Shown piece by piece: positions 9,501-16,097 of a DNA stretch of 60,520 nt. The notes under the pieces were generated by a model, which ran no database searches, was not told where the DNA came from, and was given only the letters and a program-made list of their open reading frames with translations. The translations under genes were made by a program, and so were the position numbers. The stretch comes from a virus. The stretch lies in IMG/VR virus record IMGVR_UViG_3300042507_002862, positions 1 through 60,520 of that record. One strand, written 5' to 3'. How positions within the stretch are numbered: position 1 is the first letter of the stretch; every line of letters starts with the position of its first letter.

Positions 9501-10250
9501 CCGGAACACATGCGGAAGAAGGCGAGCATCCCGCTGCCACCAGACCTTCCTTTCTTTGGGCTGCCAGCAGACTCGCCGCTACGACGTTACCTGTCCAACA
9601 TCGATTTGTTTTACGCCGGACCCGTCAATCTAGTTTCTTCTGGCACTGGCAACAGCTTGCTGGACAAGGCAGGTAGCGGTATTAAGAACACGTTGCTCAA
9701 TGTGCTGGGCCAGAGCAACCCGCTCATCAAAGGCCCGCTGGAAGTCCTGACCAACAGACAGTTCTATTCCGGCCGAGAGATGTCCGACTTGTACTCCATG
9801 CTGGAACAACCCCTGGCGCCAGCGGGATTGGGCCAAGTTGGCCGATTGGCGGAGCAGGCTATCTCCAACGCTCCCGGCGGCTCGCGCCTGCTGGGTGTCG
9901 CGCGGCAGCTGCTGGATGACCGGATCCCCAATTTTGTAGACCGCCTGCCCAAGGTGTTCTTCAACGCTGGAACCGGCCTGACCTTTGAGGACATCGACCA
10001 AGAGAGAACCAAGCAGCAGGCGGCGCGCCAGATGCTCAACAAGATGCTTGAGTCCACCCCCGGTGTCCGCACGTACGAAAACGTCACCGTCCCCGACGAA
10101 GTCCTGCGCTCCATGCCCAAGCAGCAGAGGGACATGTACCTGCTCTATAAGATCGTCCAGTCCGAAGCCGCCAAGCGGGCACGGGACAAGAAGAAGGCAG
10201 AGTTGGCACTAGATCCCCTCCAGGTTCTAGGGGTGACGCAGCAGTTCTAG
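6528..10250 (+). CDS. Giant internal virion / ejection protein
   Basis: 1240 residues, the largest gene of the window. An N-terminal region with hydrophobic helices (about 60-105) contains a GGGLAAELLLDPLTY segment (about 129-145), a pattern I recall from large internal virion proteins of podoviruses. The rest is mostly helical and basic, with no protease, nuclease or muralytic motif that I can identify. It is the last gene of the virion operon and its stop shares two bases with the stop of the convergent integrase. The probable role is an inner-core protein ejected with the genome. Confidence 0.8.
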   Translation: MPRSPLFDIYDPDGLLQQQAQLGLLPRNDEELDPLGIAPLGKRKAQLSDLMPEEEKRGMLQTLASAGSSGLAGLGWLLDTPGAIVRGGLSGGPGKALSALWDTTDERVDGRELLRQYGMVGDQDNWGNFGGGLAAELLLDPLTYASLGLNQIVGKGAKTAAGNIVQTAGLLDDFGVHARNVLGKGEREALREATARSVLGAVPEGAARDAAMRDFLGAGGTEAMMDQPLARMNRISLPGFSSDATDLYGKAIGDWAAKTGDALGESMMTNPYTGRIARGLQSAFDPSVMGFVDRDKQLDAQTIMAARKQRERADRLALSGLQYDANQALREAGSSLSDTDLSDALRVVAEGGDAPSSLSQYLDLPAVETLMNYVSGYRDEAVEQAKRLGLPLEEFRSRTGGDWFPRQQLAFDRPQVPQWPEGTVPPERLKRQQTRGSKPVAFDDNLSRGRDEAYDVMGQSDTLNRMSLDADLQQALRGAKNEDVRGILERWFADPQNNVPPKMRDASLDDFIQREDGSVDWSQASGPSNDLYGWMDSMDDEGNYLYKAPALPANHPLNLQAQSLRDQLQAVPHGSNDPNLLSSLRAQLSAVSEQIPMAEREVWRDKLHTRLADFVRGMDPQHAATGLPVFGQNSFNELSRYVLGRGRTEVNAQEMLKILKRQAENTAADAVTGGVNYTAADALKALGMTGETAPDVLRETLGVNSLDDISFNKKYIDDWSKTLERGKTPPELSPLLESYDNYTKRFKALALLWPSRYSRDAYSGAFSAATKKAFSPSDWLTGTQINNGDYAGLLRKIKDLPRYRDLPTDDAKLRQYLIEQGAEGLGTSTANDELLSGAGNAGLRGMYPGAVAPETESLLDRAKRATWRDWLNPFSISTASGNTNPILEAGDRAAQFTDAGNRHGSYLTLIRKGYAPNEAARIANLTQVDYRPEAFTNFERDVLKRAFPFYSYTKGITPLIADQLATNPAGMMGQSIRALNRGGQATEQNFTPEHMRKKASIPLPPDLPFFGLPADSPLRRYLSNIDLFYAGPVNLVSSGTGNSLLDKAGSGIKNTLLNVLGQSNPLIKGPLEVLTNRQFYSGREMSDLYSMLEQPLAPAGLGQVGRLAEQAISNAPGGSRLLGVARQLLDDRIPNFVDRLPKVFFNAGTGLTFEDIDQERTKQQAARQMLNKMLESTPGVRTYENVTVPDEVLRSMPKQQRDMYLLYKIVQSEAAKRARDKKKAELALDPLQVLGVTQQF

Positions 10251-11161
10251 CGCATCCCGGCCATATCTAGGCTAGGCACAGCCCGCTTCAGATCCGACAG
10301 AATCACGGGGTCTAGGTAGTGCCGCTTCATGCCGGGGGTCAGATGACCTAAGTGTCCACTGGCGTCGATGCCAGCCAATTGGGCGTAAGTCGCGCTACTT
10401 CTCCGCAGGTATTTGCCTGACCCTGTCAGACCCGCACGCTTGACCAGTGCGCGCATGGCCACTATCATCCGGCTCCTTCCGACGAGGTTTCCGAAAATCT
10501 TCGGGCCGCGCCGGGGAAGCGAACGGATCGCTTCCAGAGCATTGGCGTCAAGGACGATGACATGCTGCTGCCTTGTTTTCTGCAGAACCGTAGCCAGACG
10601 ATCCCCTCGCAGGGAATCGTAGGTAATGGCCAGCAGATCCCCCAGCCGCAGGCCGCTGCTGTAGCCGACCAGAATCCACGCGGGAAGCAGGATTCGGTGC
10701 GGGCAATGGAGCGTACCCCCCGGCATCTCCGCGGCTACCGCAAGCAGGTGGCGCATCTCGTCATGGGTCCAAGCGCGGACCATCGGCAAGGTGTGCTTGA
10801 CACGGCGGATCGGCCGTGTACAATCGTTCACCACAAGGCCGTCTCGGAGGGCGGCTCGTCGCAGGGTGCTAAGCATCCGGCGATGGTTGTTCACCGTGGA
10901 GGCGGCGAGATGACCAAGGGCATGCGTGAGGTACGCATCAATGTTGCTGACGGTCAAGTCGGCCACCCCCCAAGGGAGCCGCTTGGTCAGCACAACGAGT
11001 TGCTCGCGGTAACCGGGGGAAGCCCCCGATTGGAGGGCGTAAGCCTCCGCGAACTCTCTGAGAGTCATGTTGTTTTCGGCAAGTTTGTGGATCTGGTTGA
11101 GGGGGGTGAGACTACCCCCACTTTTGGATCCAGCAAGTCCCCTGCTATACTCGGCTCGCAT
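10247..11161 (-). CDS. int: Tyrosine recombinase (integrase)
   Basis: 304 residues from the first ATG; a second possible start at 11068 gives 273. The catalytic set is Arg172 (GYSSGLRLGD), Lys195 in the beta-hairpin, KxxR at 250-253 in place of HxxR, His273 (GHLTPGM) and the nucleophile Tyr282 (RHYLDP). An N-terminal SAM-like core-binding domain covers about 32-125. It would join phage and host attachment sites. It lies alone on the - strand, convergent with the virion operon, next to a tRNA-like element that could be part of attP. A + strand promoter inside its first codons favours the shorter start. Confidence 0.93.
   Translation of the reverse strand: MRAEYSRGLAGSKSGGSLTPLNQIHKLAENNMTLREFAEAYALQSGASPGYREQLVVLTKRLPWGVADLTVSNIDAYLTHALGHLAASTVNNHRRMLSTLRRAALRDGLVVNDCTRPIRRVKHTLPMVRAWTHDEMRHLLAVAAEMPGGTLHCPHRILLPAWILVGYSSGLRLGDLLAITYDSLRGDRLATVLQKTRQQHVIVLDANALEAIRSLPRRGPKIFGNLVGRSRMIVAMRALVKRAGLTGSGKYLRRSSATYAQLAGIDASGHLGHLTPGMKRHYLDPVILSDLKRAVPSLDMAGMR
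11102..11119. promoter_or_regulatory. Small perfect hairpin at integrase 5' end
   Basis: GGGGGT pairs with ACCCCC around a six-base loop. If the integrase starts at 11068 this lies in its mRNA leader; on the other strand it sits just upstream of the early promoter. It could be a regulatory hairpin. No T-run follows, so it is probably not a terminator. Confidence 0.35.
11124..11151 (+). promoter_or_regulatory. Putative sigma70-type early promoter
   Basis: TTGGAT (11124-11129), a 16-base spacer and TATACT (11146-11151) with an upstream TG (TGCTATACT, extended -10). It reads away from the integrase into the early operon that begins at 11407. The predicted transcript starts near 11158 and has a structured leader of about 250 bases. 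Confidence 0.55.
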
Positions 11162-11164
11162 ATG

Positions 11165-11242
11165 GCACCCCTAGCTCAATTGGATAGAGTCGGTCGAAGC
11201 GGCCCCCCAAGTGGGTGGCTCTCCCGAATTCTAAGGGGGGCG
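11165..11242 (+). other. tRNA-like element (possible tRNA remnant or attP)
   Basis: A seven-base acceptor-like arm GCACCCC (11165-11171), then TA and a textbook D-arm (GCTC, AATTGGATA, GAGT; 11174-11190). GGGGGGC at 11235-11241 can pair with the 5' arm with one A-G mismatch, giving a tRNA-sized unit. No proper anticodon stem or T-arm can be folded and there is no CCA. Its position beside the integrase suggests a captured or decayed tRNA or an attachment site. It is not called as a functional tRNA. Confidence 0.3.
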
Positions 11243-11245
11243 GTC

Positions 11246-11346
11246 CTAGCTTTGCTAGTGGTCGTCATTTTTCTTCACGGCGTGGGCACTCTGCTCACGT
11301 TCCTCGCACTCGGACAGTTGGGCCGAGCGGCGGTTTTGTTCCGCCG
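11246..11346 (+). promoter_or_regulatory. Structured leader of early operon
   Basis: Two hairpins precede the first early gene: CTAGC-TTT-GCTAG at 11246-11258 and CGGCGG-TTTTGTT-CCGCCG at 11328-11346. The first is followed at a distance by a short T-run (11268-11272). They lie in the predicted leader between the promoter at 11124 and the gene at 11407. No gene is seen in 11162-11406. Confidence 0.4.
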
Positions 11347-11369
11347 TTCCTATCGGAGGGATTCTGTTC

Positions 11370-11392
11370 GCCGCACGGAGGCGGCTTCTTTT
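11370..11392 (+). terminator. Terminator-like hairpin before nuclease gene
   Basis: GCCGC (11370-11374), a six-base loop and GCGGC (11381-11385), followed directly by TTCTTTT. The strong TAAGGAGGT ribosome binding site of the next gene begins right after it, so it may act as an attenuator of the early transcript and not a complete stop. Confidence 0.45.
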
Positions 11393-11406
11393 AAGGAGGT
11401 GTACAG

Positions 11407-12261
11407 ATGAGCAGTTTGCCACGGAAGGTTGTGGGCATGAGCAATGCCGACTACCACTCTCAGAACGATTTTCTTGGCCGGTCCTACCTGCACTCTGTCG
11501 CCAAGTACGGCGGCGAGGCGCAGCGGTGGATGGATCAAGGCTACTCCCTCTTTGGGGGGAACGCCGGAACCCGCACGGGCAGCAAGTTTGACACCATCGT
11601 CACGGCTGTCTGTGAGGGAAAGAAGTTGAGTGACGTTCTCGCCATCCCTCCCGCCGAGGTGCTGGCCAGCAACGGCCACCGCCGGGGGAAAGCCTACGAC
11701 GAGTGGAAGTCGCAGGCCGAGGCCAAGGGGTTGATCGACTGCAACGCGGAAGAGGGATGGCAGCTGGAGGTGATGCTGACGCATCTCCTTGAGAACCCTG
11801 CCGCCAAGGCTCTGGTGGAGCAGACCACTGAGACTCAGGTGTCGGTGTTCTTTGAACTGAACGGCCACCGCTGCAAGGTGCGACCGGACGGCTGCACCCC
11901 GACGTTGTGGTGGGATCTGAAGACCACCTCGTCCACCTGGGACAAGGTCTACCGCAGTGCGATGGACTTCGGGTACGCGGAGCAGGAATGGCTTTACTGC
12001 CAAGGTGCCAAGGCTGTGGGCCTGCCGCACTTCCGCATGCCGTTCGTCTTCGTCCAGACGATGGCTCCGTACGGTGTCCACGTTTTCTATCTGCCGACAG
12101 AGATCGTTGAGGAGGCGGGCCTGCGTATGACCCGCGTGATGGAGGAGGTTCGTCTGAGGCGGGAGACGGGGATCTATGAGTCCGCAGATGCGGGCGAGAT
12201 CACGGAGCTTCAGTTCCCGAATTGGGCGAACAAGAAGGAGGAGGAGGTGGTGACTGTATGA
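11407..12261 (+). CDS. RecE-like PD-(D/E)XK exonuclease
   Basis: 284 residues with a full TAAGGAGGT site. Family features are an N-terminal DYHSQNDFLGRSYL segment, a GSKFD helix (about 58-62), the metal centre Asp161 (KVRPDG) with Asp170-x-Lys172 (WWDLKTT), and a FGYAEQEWLY helix (about 188-197) matching the YxxQxxxY motif of RecE/lambda-exonuclease-type nucleases. It should resect double-stranded DNA ends to give single strands for the annealing protein encoded next, whose ATG overlaps its stop as ATGA. First gene of the early operon. Confidence 0.85.
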   Translation: MSSLPRKVVGMSNADYHSQNDFLGRSYLHSVAKYGGEAQRWMDQGYSLFGGNAGTRTGSKFDTIVTAVCEGKKLSDVLAIPPAEVLASNGHRRGKAYDEWKSQAEAKGLIDCNAEEGWQLEVMLTHLLENPAAKALVEQTTETQVSVFFELNGHRCKVRPDGCTPTLWWDLKTTSSTWDKVYRSAMDFGYAEQEWLYCQGAKAVGLPHFRMPFVFVQTMAPYGVHVFYLPTEIVEEAGLRMTRVMEEVRLRRETGIYESADAGEITELQFPNWANKKEEEVVTV

Positions 12262-12905
12262 CTGACAACAACAACATCCTGGGGCCGTCCTGTTCGCCGG
12301 ACACCAGCGAGCTAACCAAGGCTCTGGCCAAGGCACAGGCGGAGTACAAGCACGTTGAGTTGGACGCCGCGAACCCGCACTTCAAAAGCAGGTTCTCGTC
12401 CTACGCGACCTGCTGTGATTCGTTGCGTGGCCCGCTAACCAAGCACGGCCTTGCCTTGCCGGACTTCCGGCCAGGGTTGGTCGGCAGTCAGTGGGTGCTG
12501 GTCGGCACGTTGCGTCACTCCAGTGGTCAGTACATCACGGGCATTGCCCCGCTGGTGAACGGCAAGGGTGACATGCAGGGGTTCGGATCGGCGGTGACTT
12601 ACGCCAAGCGAACTCTGCTGATGAGCCTGACTGGCGGGTTCAGTGGGGAACCCGATGACGATGGCGAGGACAACCGCGTGCAGGCCACCAGTCGGCCGGC
12701 ACCGGCGAACTCCGCTGCAGGGCTGCAGCGAGAGCAGGGATGGAAGACCAAGATCGCTGAAGCGGCCGACGAGGCTGCGGCGAGGAAGGTGATGTCTGAG
12801 GTTGAGTTGCGTCTTCGCGAGAAGGCCATCGACCGCAGCGTGTTCGATAGGTGCAAGGCGGAATTCGTCCGCCACTGGCAGAAGGAGGCCGTTGCTCATG
12901 GCTAG
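12258..12905 (+). CDS. erf: ERF-family single-strand annealing protein
   Basis: 215 residues from the ATG at 12258, chosen because an AGGAGGAGG run lies upstream and the start overlaps the previous stop. The N-terminal helix (LTKALAKAQAEY), an HSSGQ segment and the GFGSAVTYAKRTLLMSLTG motif (about 105-123) are characteristic of the ERF superfamily. The C-terminus is an acidic, helical tail (about 130-215). It would anneal complementary single strands made by the adjacent nuclease, for recombination-dependent replication or genome circularisation. Confidence 0.88.
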   Translation: MTDNNNILGPSCSPDTSELTKALAKAQAEYKHVELDAANPHFKSRFSSYATCCDSLRGPLTKHGLALPDFRPGLVGSQWVLVGTLRHSSGQYITGIAPLVNGKGDMQGFGSAVTYAKRTLLMSLTGGFSGEPDDDGEDNRVQATSRPAPANSAAGLQREQGWKTKIAEAADEAAARKVMSEVELRLREKAIDRSVFDRCKAEFVRHWQKEAVAHG

Positions 12906-13257
12906 TTCGTTTAACAAGTTCATCGGTGTTGGCAACCTCACCCGAGACGCTGAGTCTCGCATGGTTGGCGAGTCGGAAGTTGCCCGGTATGCGGTCGCCA
13001 TCAACGGCCGCAAACGCAAGGACGGCAGTCAGGATGTGATGTTCCTGGACTGCGACCACTGGCGTGTCGGCAATGTGCTGAGCTACCTCACCCGCGGCAC
13101 CACGGTGCTGGTGGAAGGTGAGCTTGAGCAGCAGCACTGGGAGAAAGACGGCCAGAAGCGGTCGAAGGTTGTCCTTCAGGTTCAGCGTGTCCAGCTGCTT
13201 GGCGGCAAGCGGCAGGAGGCGCAGGCGGAGGAAGAAGAGTTCGCTGAGTTCCGTTGA
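12898..13257 (+). CDS. ssb: Single-stranded DNA-binding protein
   Basis: 119 residues from the ATG at 12898, which overlaps the end of the ERF gene by eight bases. The N-terminus FNKFIGVGNLTRDAE is the classic SSB opening. A single OB fold (about 4-103) includes DCDHWRVGNVLSYLTRGT and VLVEGELE. It ends in a short acidic tail (EEEEFAEFR) that resembles, but does not match, the usual acidic tip used to recruit partners. It protects single strands made by the nuclease and works with the annealing protein. Confidence 0.93.
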   Translation: MASSFNKFIGVGNLTRDAESRMVGESEVARYAVAINGRKRKDGSQDVMFLDCDHWRVGNVLSYLTRGTTVLVEGELEQQHWEKDGQKRSKVVLQVQRVQLLGGKRQEAQAEEEEFAEFR

Positions 13258-13262
13258 TTGCT

Positions 13263-13330
13263 GGCGCGGTTACACGCGCCGCCCGGGGTTGAGGGCCGGA
13301 CCCTCCGACCGGCCCTCCCCCGGGCTTCTT
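13263..13330 (+). terminator. Double hairpin terminator between ssb and helicase
   Basis: The first hairpin is GGCGCG, six-base loop, CGCGCC (13263-13280). The second is large: an 8-bp outer stem (13281-13288 with 13318-13325), a two-base bulge and a 9-bp inner stem (13291-13299 with 13309-13317), then CTTCTTTC. This should stop or attenuate transcription after the recombination genes. Confidence 0.65.
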
Positions 13331-13349
13331 TCAAAACAAGGATGTTTTC

Positions 13350-13940
13350 ATGCTCAGACTGCGCGACTACCAAACGGAAGTGATCGAATCGCTGCTGGAC
13401 GCAATGCGCCGCGGTGTGAAGTCCACGCTCGTTGGGCTTTTCACCGGCGCCGGCAAAACCGTGATCTTCACTGCACTCGCGGATCGCATCGAAGGACGCA
13501 CGCTGATCATCGCCCCGATGCGTGAGCTTGTCTGGCAGGCAGCTGACAAGGTTCGTCAGGTCACAGACTCTGACCCCGACATAGAGATGGCCGATTACGT
13601 TGCCGAGCGCGACTACTGGCCGGCAAAGGTGGTGGTCGCATCGAAGCAGACGCTGCTGTCCAGCCGCCAAGGCGAGAAGCGATACCGCAGATTCAATGGG
13701 TTCTCTCTCGTCATTGTGGACGAGGCGCACATGCAGTGCAGCGAGCCTGTCATTGAGATGTTGAAGTTCTTCCAAGACCAAGGAGCAATGGTCGCGGGTT
13801 TCACGGCAACGCCGTTTCGGATGGACGGCAAGCCCATGCTAAGGAGTGACGCATGCAGTTCTATCAAGAGTCAGTCTGTAACTACGACCTCCAGTGGGCC
13901 ATCGCCAACGGCTGGGCAGTGCCGCCTGTTTGCAAGCTGA
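13350..13940 (+). CDS. SF2 helicase, N-terminal ATPase half (frame-split)
   Basis: 196 residues, start ATG after an AAGG site. It carries the RecA-like domain 1 of a DEAD/DEAH-type superfamily-2 helicase: Gln8 of the Q motif, Walker A TGAGKT (32-37), APMREL (55-60), the DEAH box (124-127) and the TAT motif III (152-154). After about residue 164 the helicase-like sequence ends, and the last 32 residues are out of phase with the rest of the fold, which resumes in the next ORF one frame back. The two ORFs overlap by 88 bases. Without domain 2 this half alone should not unwind DNA. Confidence 0.85.
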   Translation: MLRLRDYQTEVIESLLDAMRRGVKSTLVGLFTGAGKTVIFTALADRIEGRTLIIAPMRELVWQAADKVRQVTDSDPDIEMADYVAERDYWPAKVVVASKQTLLSSRQGEKRYRRFNGFSLVIVDEAHMQCSEPVIEMLKFFQDQGAMVAGFTATPFRMDGKPMLRSDACSSIKSQSVTTTSSGPSPTAGQCRLFAS

Positions 13941-14914
13941 GCCGGGTGGAGTCGCTGGATCTAAGCAAGGTCAACATTGTCGGCGGCGACTTCAACCAGA
14001 CGAAGCTCGCCGCGGAACTGAACAAGGAAAGCAACTTGCACCGCGCCTGCATGATCACCGCTGAAGAGATGGAGGGGCAGACCGTCCTCTTCACCGGCAG
14101 CGTGTTCGCAGCCAAGGGTGCGACTGAGTACCTGACCCGCAACTACGGAATCCCAGCCGTCTGTGTCTGGGGCACCATGCCTGACGAGGAGAGAGCCGAT
14201 GCACTTGCAGCCTTTAAATCCCGACAGGCCAGGGTCATTGTCAACTGTGCCCTTGTTGCCGTTGGCTTCGACTTCCCACCGACCGCAACCCTCATCCTTG
14301 CCAGACCAACCCGCTCCCGATCCTTCTGGTTGCAGTGCGTTGGCCGAGCCACTCGTCCTCTCCCCGGAGTTGTTGACGGGGACGGCCTTCATACCGCTGC
14401 CGACAGAATTGCTGCAATCGCTCGCTCCGATAAGCCTCATTTCAAAATTGTTGACTGCACAGCAGGAACTCTGGATCACACAGTCATCACAAGTGTGGAC
14501 ATGTTCTGCACCTCGCCCGACGAGGAAGTCAAAGAAGCGGTGCGTAAAGCAGCGGCGCAGTCTCCACTCTCGCAGGAAGAGATAGACGCCTTGGCTGCGG
14601 CCGAGGCGCAGAAGAAGGCGGAGAAGATCGCCAGCGCCAAGCTCATCGAAGAGATGCGCCGCAACACGCAGGGGCGGGGCGAGGGCCGCATCCACGGCAA
14701 GGATGTGGACATCACCTGGAAGGGCGTCCGCTCAGTGGGCACATACAACAACCCGCTCAAGGGAAAGTACGCCGGCTACAAGCTGTCGGAGTTGCCCGAT
14801 CACTACGTTCAATGGGCGGCTGGTAACGACAAGCTGAATGGCTGGATCAAGTCAATGTTCAGGAAGGAACTGGGGAGGAGACATGGCAGAGAAGAACGAT
14901 TTGTTAGTCGATGA
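13853..14914 (+). CDS. SF2 helicase, C-terminal half (frame-split)
   Basis: 353 residues. The sequence continues the helicase exactly where the first ORF leaves it: CNYDLQWAIANGWAVPP, then motif IV (TVLFTGSVFAA), motif V (ALVAVGFDFP) and motif VI (QCVGRATRP), followed by a helical C-terminal extension of about 150 residues. It has its own AAGGAG site six bases before the ATG and an in-frame TGA two codons upstream, so it can be translated separately. The options are a real two-subunit helicase or a single-base loss in a once single gene. Confidence 0.85.
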   Translation: MQFYQESVCNYDLQWAIANGWAVPPVCKLSRVESLDLSKVNIVGGDFNQTKLAAELNKESNLHRACMITAEEMEGQTVLFTGSVFAAKGATEYLTRNYGIPAVCVWGTMPDEERADALAAFKSRQARVIVNCALVAVGFDFPPTATLILARPTRSRSFWLQCVGRATRPLPGVVDGDGLHTAADRIAAIARSDKPHFKIVDCTAGTLDHTVITSVDMFCTSPDEEVKEAVRKAAAQSPLSQEEIDALAAAEAQKKAEKIASAKLIEEMRRNTQGRGEGRIHGKDVDITWKGVRSVGTYNNPLKGKYAGYKLSELPDHYVQWAAGNDKLNGWIKSMFRKELGRRHGREERFVSR

Positions 14915-15134
14915 GACGGTGTCGGAGATTCTTTGGAGGTTCGATGTCACGCATGCGTTCCCACCGGAGCATGCTTTTCAACAAGGAGGTTCGGATGTTG
15001 TTCGCAAAGTTGGTTTCTGGAGGCGAGTGTGGGCTTTCCTCAACGCACCCATTAGCTTTCGCCGGTCAGCTGTGGCACCGGGTAATCGTCAACCAGGAGC
15101 AGGTGGCCCGGGTGGCCAAGCAACTGGGGCTTGA
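14883..15134 (+). CDS. Small hypothetical protein
   Basis: 83 residues with a GGGGAGGAG site four bases before the ATG, overlapping the helicase C-terminal half by 32 bases. The first 40 residues look protein-like (DETVSEILWRFDVTHAF). The second half overlaps the start of the next gene in another frame and becomes Gly/Pro-rich, which looks like frame over-run. No family recognised. It could be a real small protein or a fragment. Confidence 0.45.
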   Translation: MAEKNDLLVDETVSEILWRFDVTHAFPPEHAFQQGGSDVVRKVGFWRRVWAFLNAPISFRRSAVAPGNRQPGAGGPGGQATGA

Positions 15135-15513
15135 GCCCGAGGTCTGCCGTGGCGTGGTGCGGATCCTGAAGTCTGTCGGAGGGGTGCCAAGCCAAGAGAG
15201 ACTGGCCGTCATCTGCCAGCTGGACCCGGGCTACAACGACAAGGATGTCGGTGAGGTGTTTGGCCGGACGGCGGAATGGTCAGCAAGCGTGCGGCGTGAC
15301 GCCTCGCTGATCCGGCAGGCCGAGCCCATCCTTCCACAGCTGGAGTGGTACGACGAGGGGCTCAAGCCGTTTGACCCCACGCCGTCTGAGATCCTGCAGC
15401 GTGCCTTGGAGGTTCGCAGCTACCGGGGGATGGACCGTCAGCCATCGCCAGGGATTCGCGCTTACACATGGAGGGGCCGTGTTTCATCGTTCTTTTCAAT
15501 CAGCGTTGAATAG
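14995..15513 (+). CDS. Possible helix-turn-helix protein, unknown function
   Basis: 172 residues from the ATG at 14995, chosen because of an AAGGAGG site five bases upstream. Two segments look like helix-turn-helix units: about 38-60 (ARVAKQLGLEPEVCRGVVRIL) and about 85-110 (KDVGEVFGRTAEWSASVRRD). A DNA-binding or replication-accessory role next to the helicase is plausible but unproven. I do not recognise the family. Confidence 0.65.
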   Translation: MLFAKLVSGGECGLSSTHPLAFAGQLWHRVIVNQEQVARVAKQLGLEPEVCRGVVRILKSVGGVPSQERLAVICQLDPGYNDKDVGEVFGRTAEWSASVRRDASLIRQAEPILPQLEWYDEGLKPFDPTPSEILQRALEVRSYRGMDRQPSPGIRAYTWRGRVSSFFSISVE

Positions 15514-16090
15514 TGGGCACCGGGCCGAGCGGGCGTGGGTCGATGACCTGCGCTCCGCCGGCCGGTCGGCGGCACATGGCCGGAAGCTGGTGATAAAGGG
15601 GCACAACAAAAACAAGGATCACTGCGAGACTCCCGACGCAGTTGTCCTGTTGAGCCTGGAGATCAAGGAGCGATCCATCTCGTTCACTTGCCCGGAAGAC
15701 TATCCCTATGAGACGGTCTTCGTAGATGACATGCACGGCCTGGCAAAGGAAACGCTGAAACATTTCGCCTACATCTACAAGAGTAAGCCCACCGGCAAGT
15801 GGGTCTGGATCACACCTTTGGATCGCGACGATCAGTGGACAGAGCAGGTGGTGTTTGACCGTGGTCGAAAGCATGACGTTCCCATGTTAGTAGCGCCAAA
15901 AAGTTGCTTGCGTTCGGCGGACGAATTGACCAAACTTCTTTACCCACATCAGCTGCTGGAGTTTGTAGACGGTGACACAGGAATCTTTATCTCAGGAGGA
16001 GGCGAAAGTGAAGCAGTTAATAAAACGGATCCAGCTGCTAGAGGCCGAGGTCGCAAGGCTCCAGGCAAAGTTGATCGGAATGTGGGGTGA
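15479..16090 (+). CDS. Putative PD-(D/E)XK nuclease
   Basis: 203 residues from a GTG start with a GGAGGGG site; other starts further upstream would overlap the previous gene. The core has HCETPDAVVLLSLEIKER (about 49-66), which reads as the PD...ExK metal centre of restriction-like nucleases. Mixed alpha/beta sequence follows, with Trp-rich strands (GKWVWITPL). The C-terminal 30 residues are Gly/Arg-rich and overlap a micro-ORF in another frame. Likely substrate is a DNA end, nick or junction; a Holliday-junction or repair role is inference. Confidence 0.6.
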   Translation: MFHRSFQSALNSGHRAERAWVDDLRSAGRSAAHGRKLVIKGHNKNKDHCETPDAVVLLSLEIKERSISFTCPEDYPYETVFVDDMHGLAKETLKHFAYIYKSKPTGKWVWITPLDRDDQWTEQVVFDRGRKHDVPMLVAPKSCLRSADELTKLLYPHQLLEFVDGDTGIFISGGGESEAVNKTDPAARGRGRKAPGKVDRNVG

Positions 16091-16097
16091 AGCATGA
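16008..16097 (+). CDS. Micro-protein with leucine-zipper pattern
   Basis: 29 codons from a GTG start preceded by an AGGAGG site (spacing about 6). The peptide is almost entirely an amphipathic heptad helix: KQLIKRIQLLEAEVARLQAK. Its TGA overlaps the next ATG as ATGA, the coupling used throughout this genome. It sits inside the 3' end of the nuclease gene in a different frame. It could be a dimeriser or a translational coupler for the next gene. Confidence 0.5.
   Translation: MKQLIKRIQLLEAEVARLQAKLIGMWGEA

Noticed and set aside
11165-11242. Functional tRNA gene
   Set aside because: Acceptor and D-arm are convincing, but no anticodon stem or T-arm of normal size can be folded, so it is listed only as tRNA-like.
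10562-11410. + strand open frame of 282 codons across the integrase
   Set aside because: Antisense to the integrase catalytic domain, whose active-site residues are intact. No coding signature on the + strand.
13840-13860. Programmed -1 ribosomal frameshift in the helicase
   Set aside because: No X-XXY-YYZ slippery heptamer is present at the frame change. A separate start with AAGGAG explains translation of the second half more simply.
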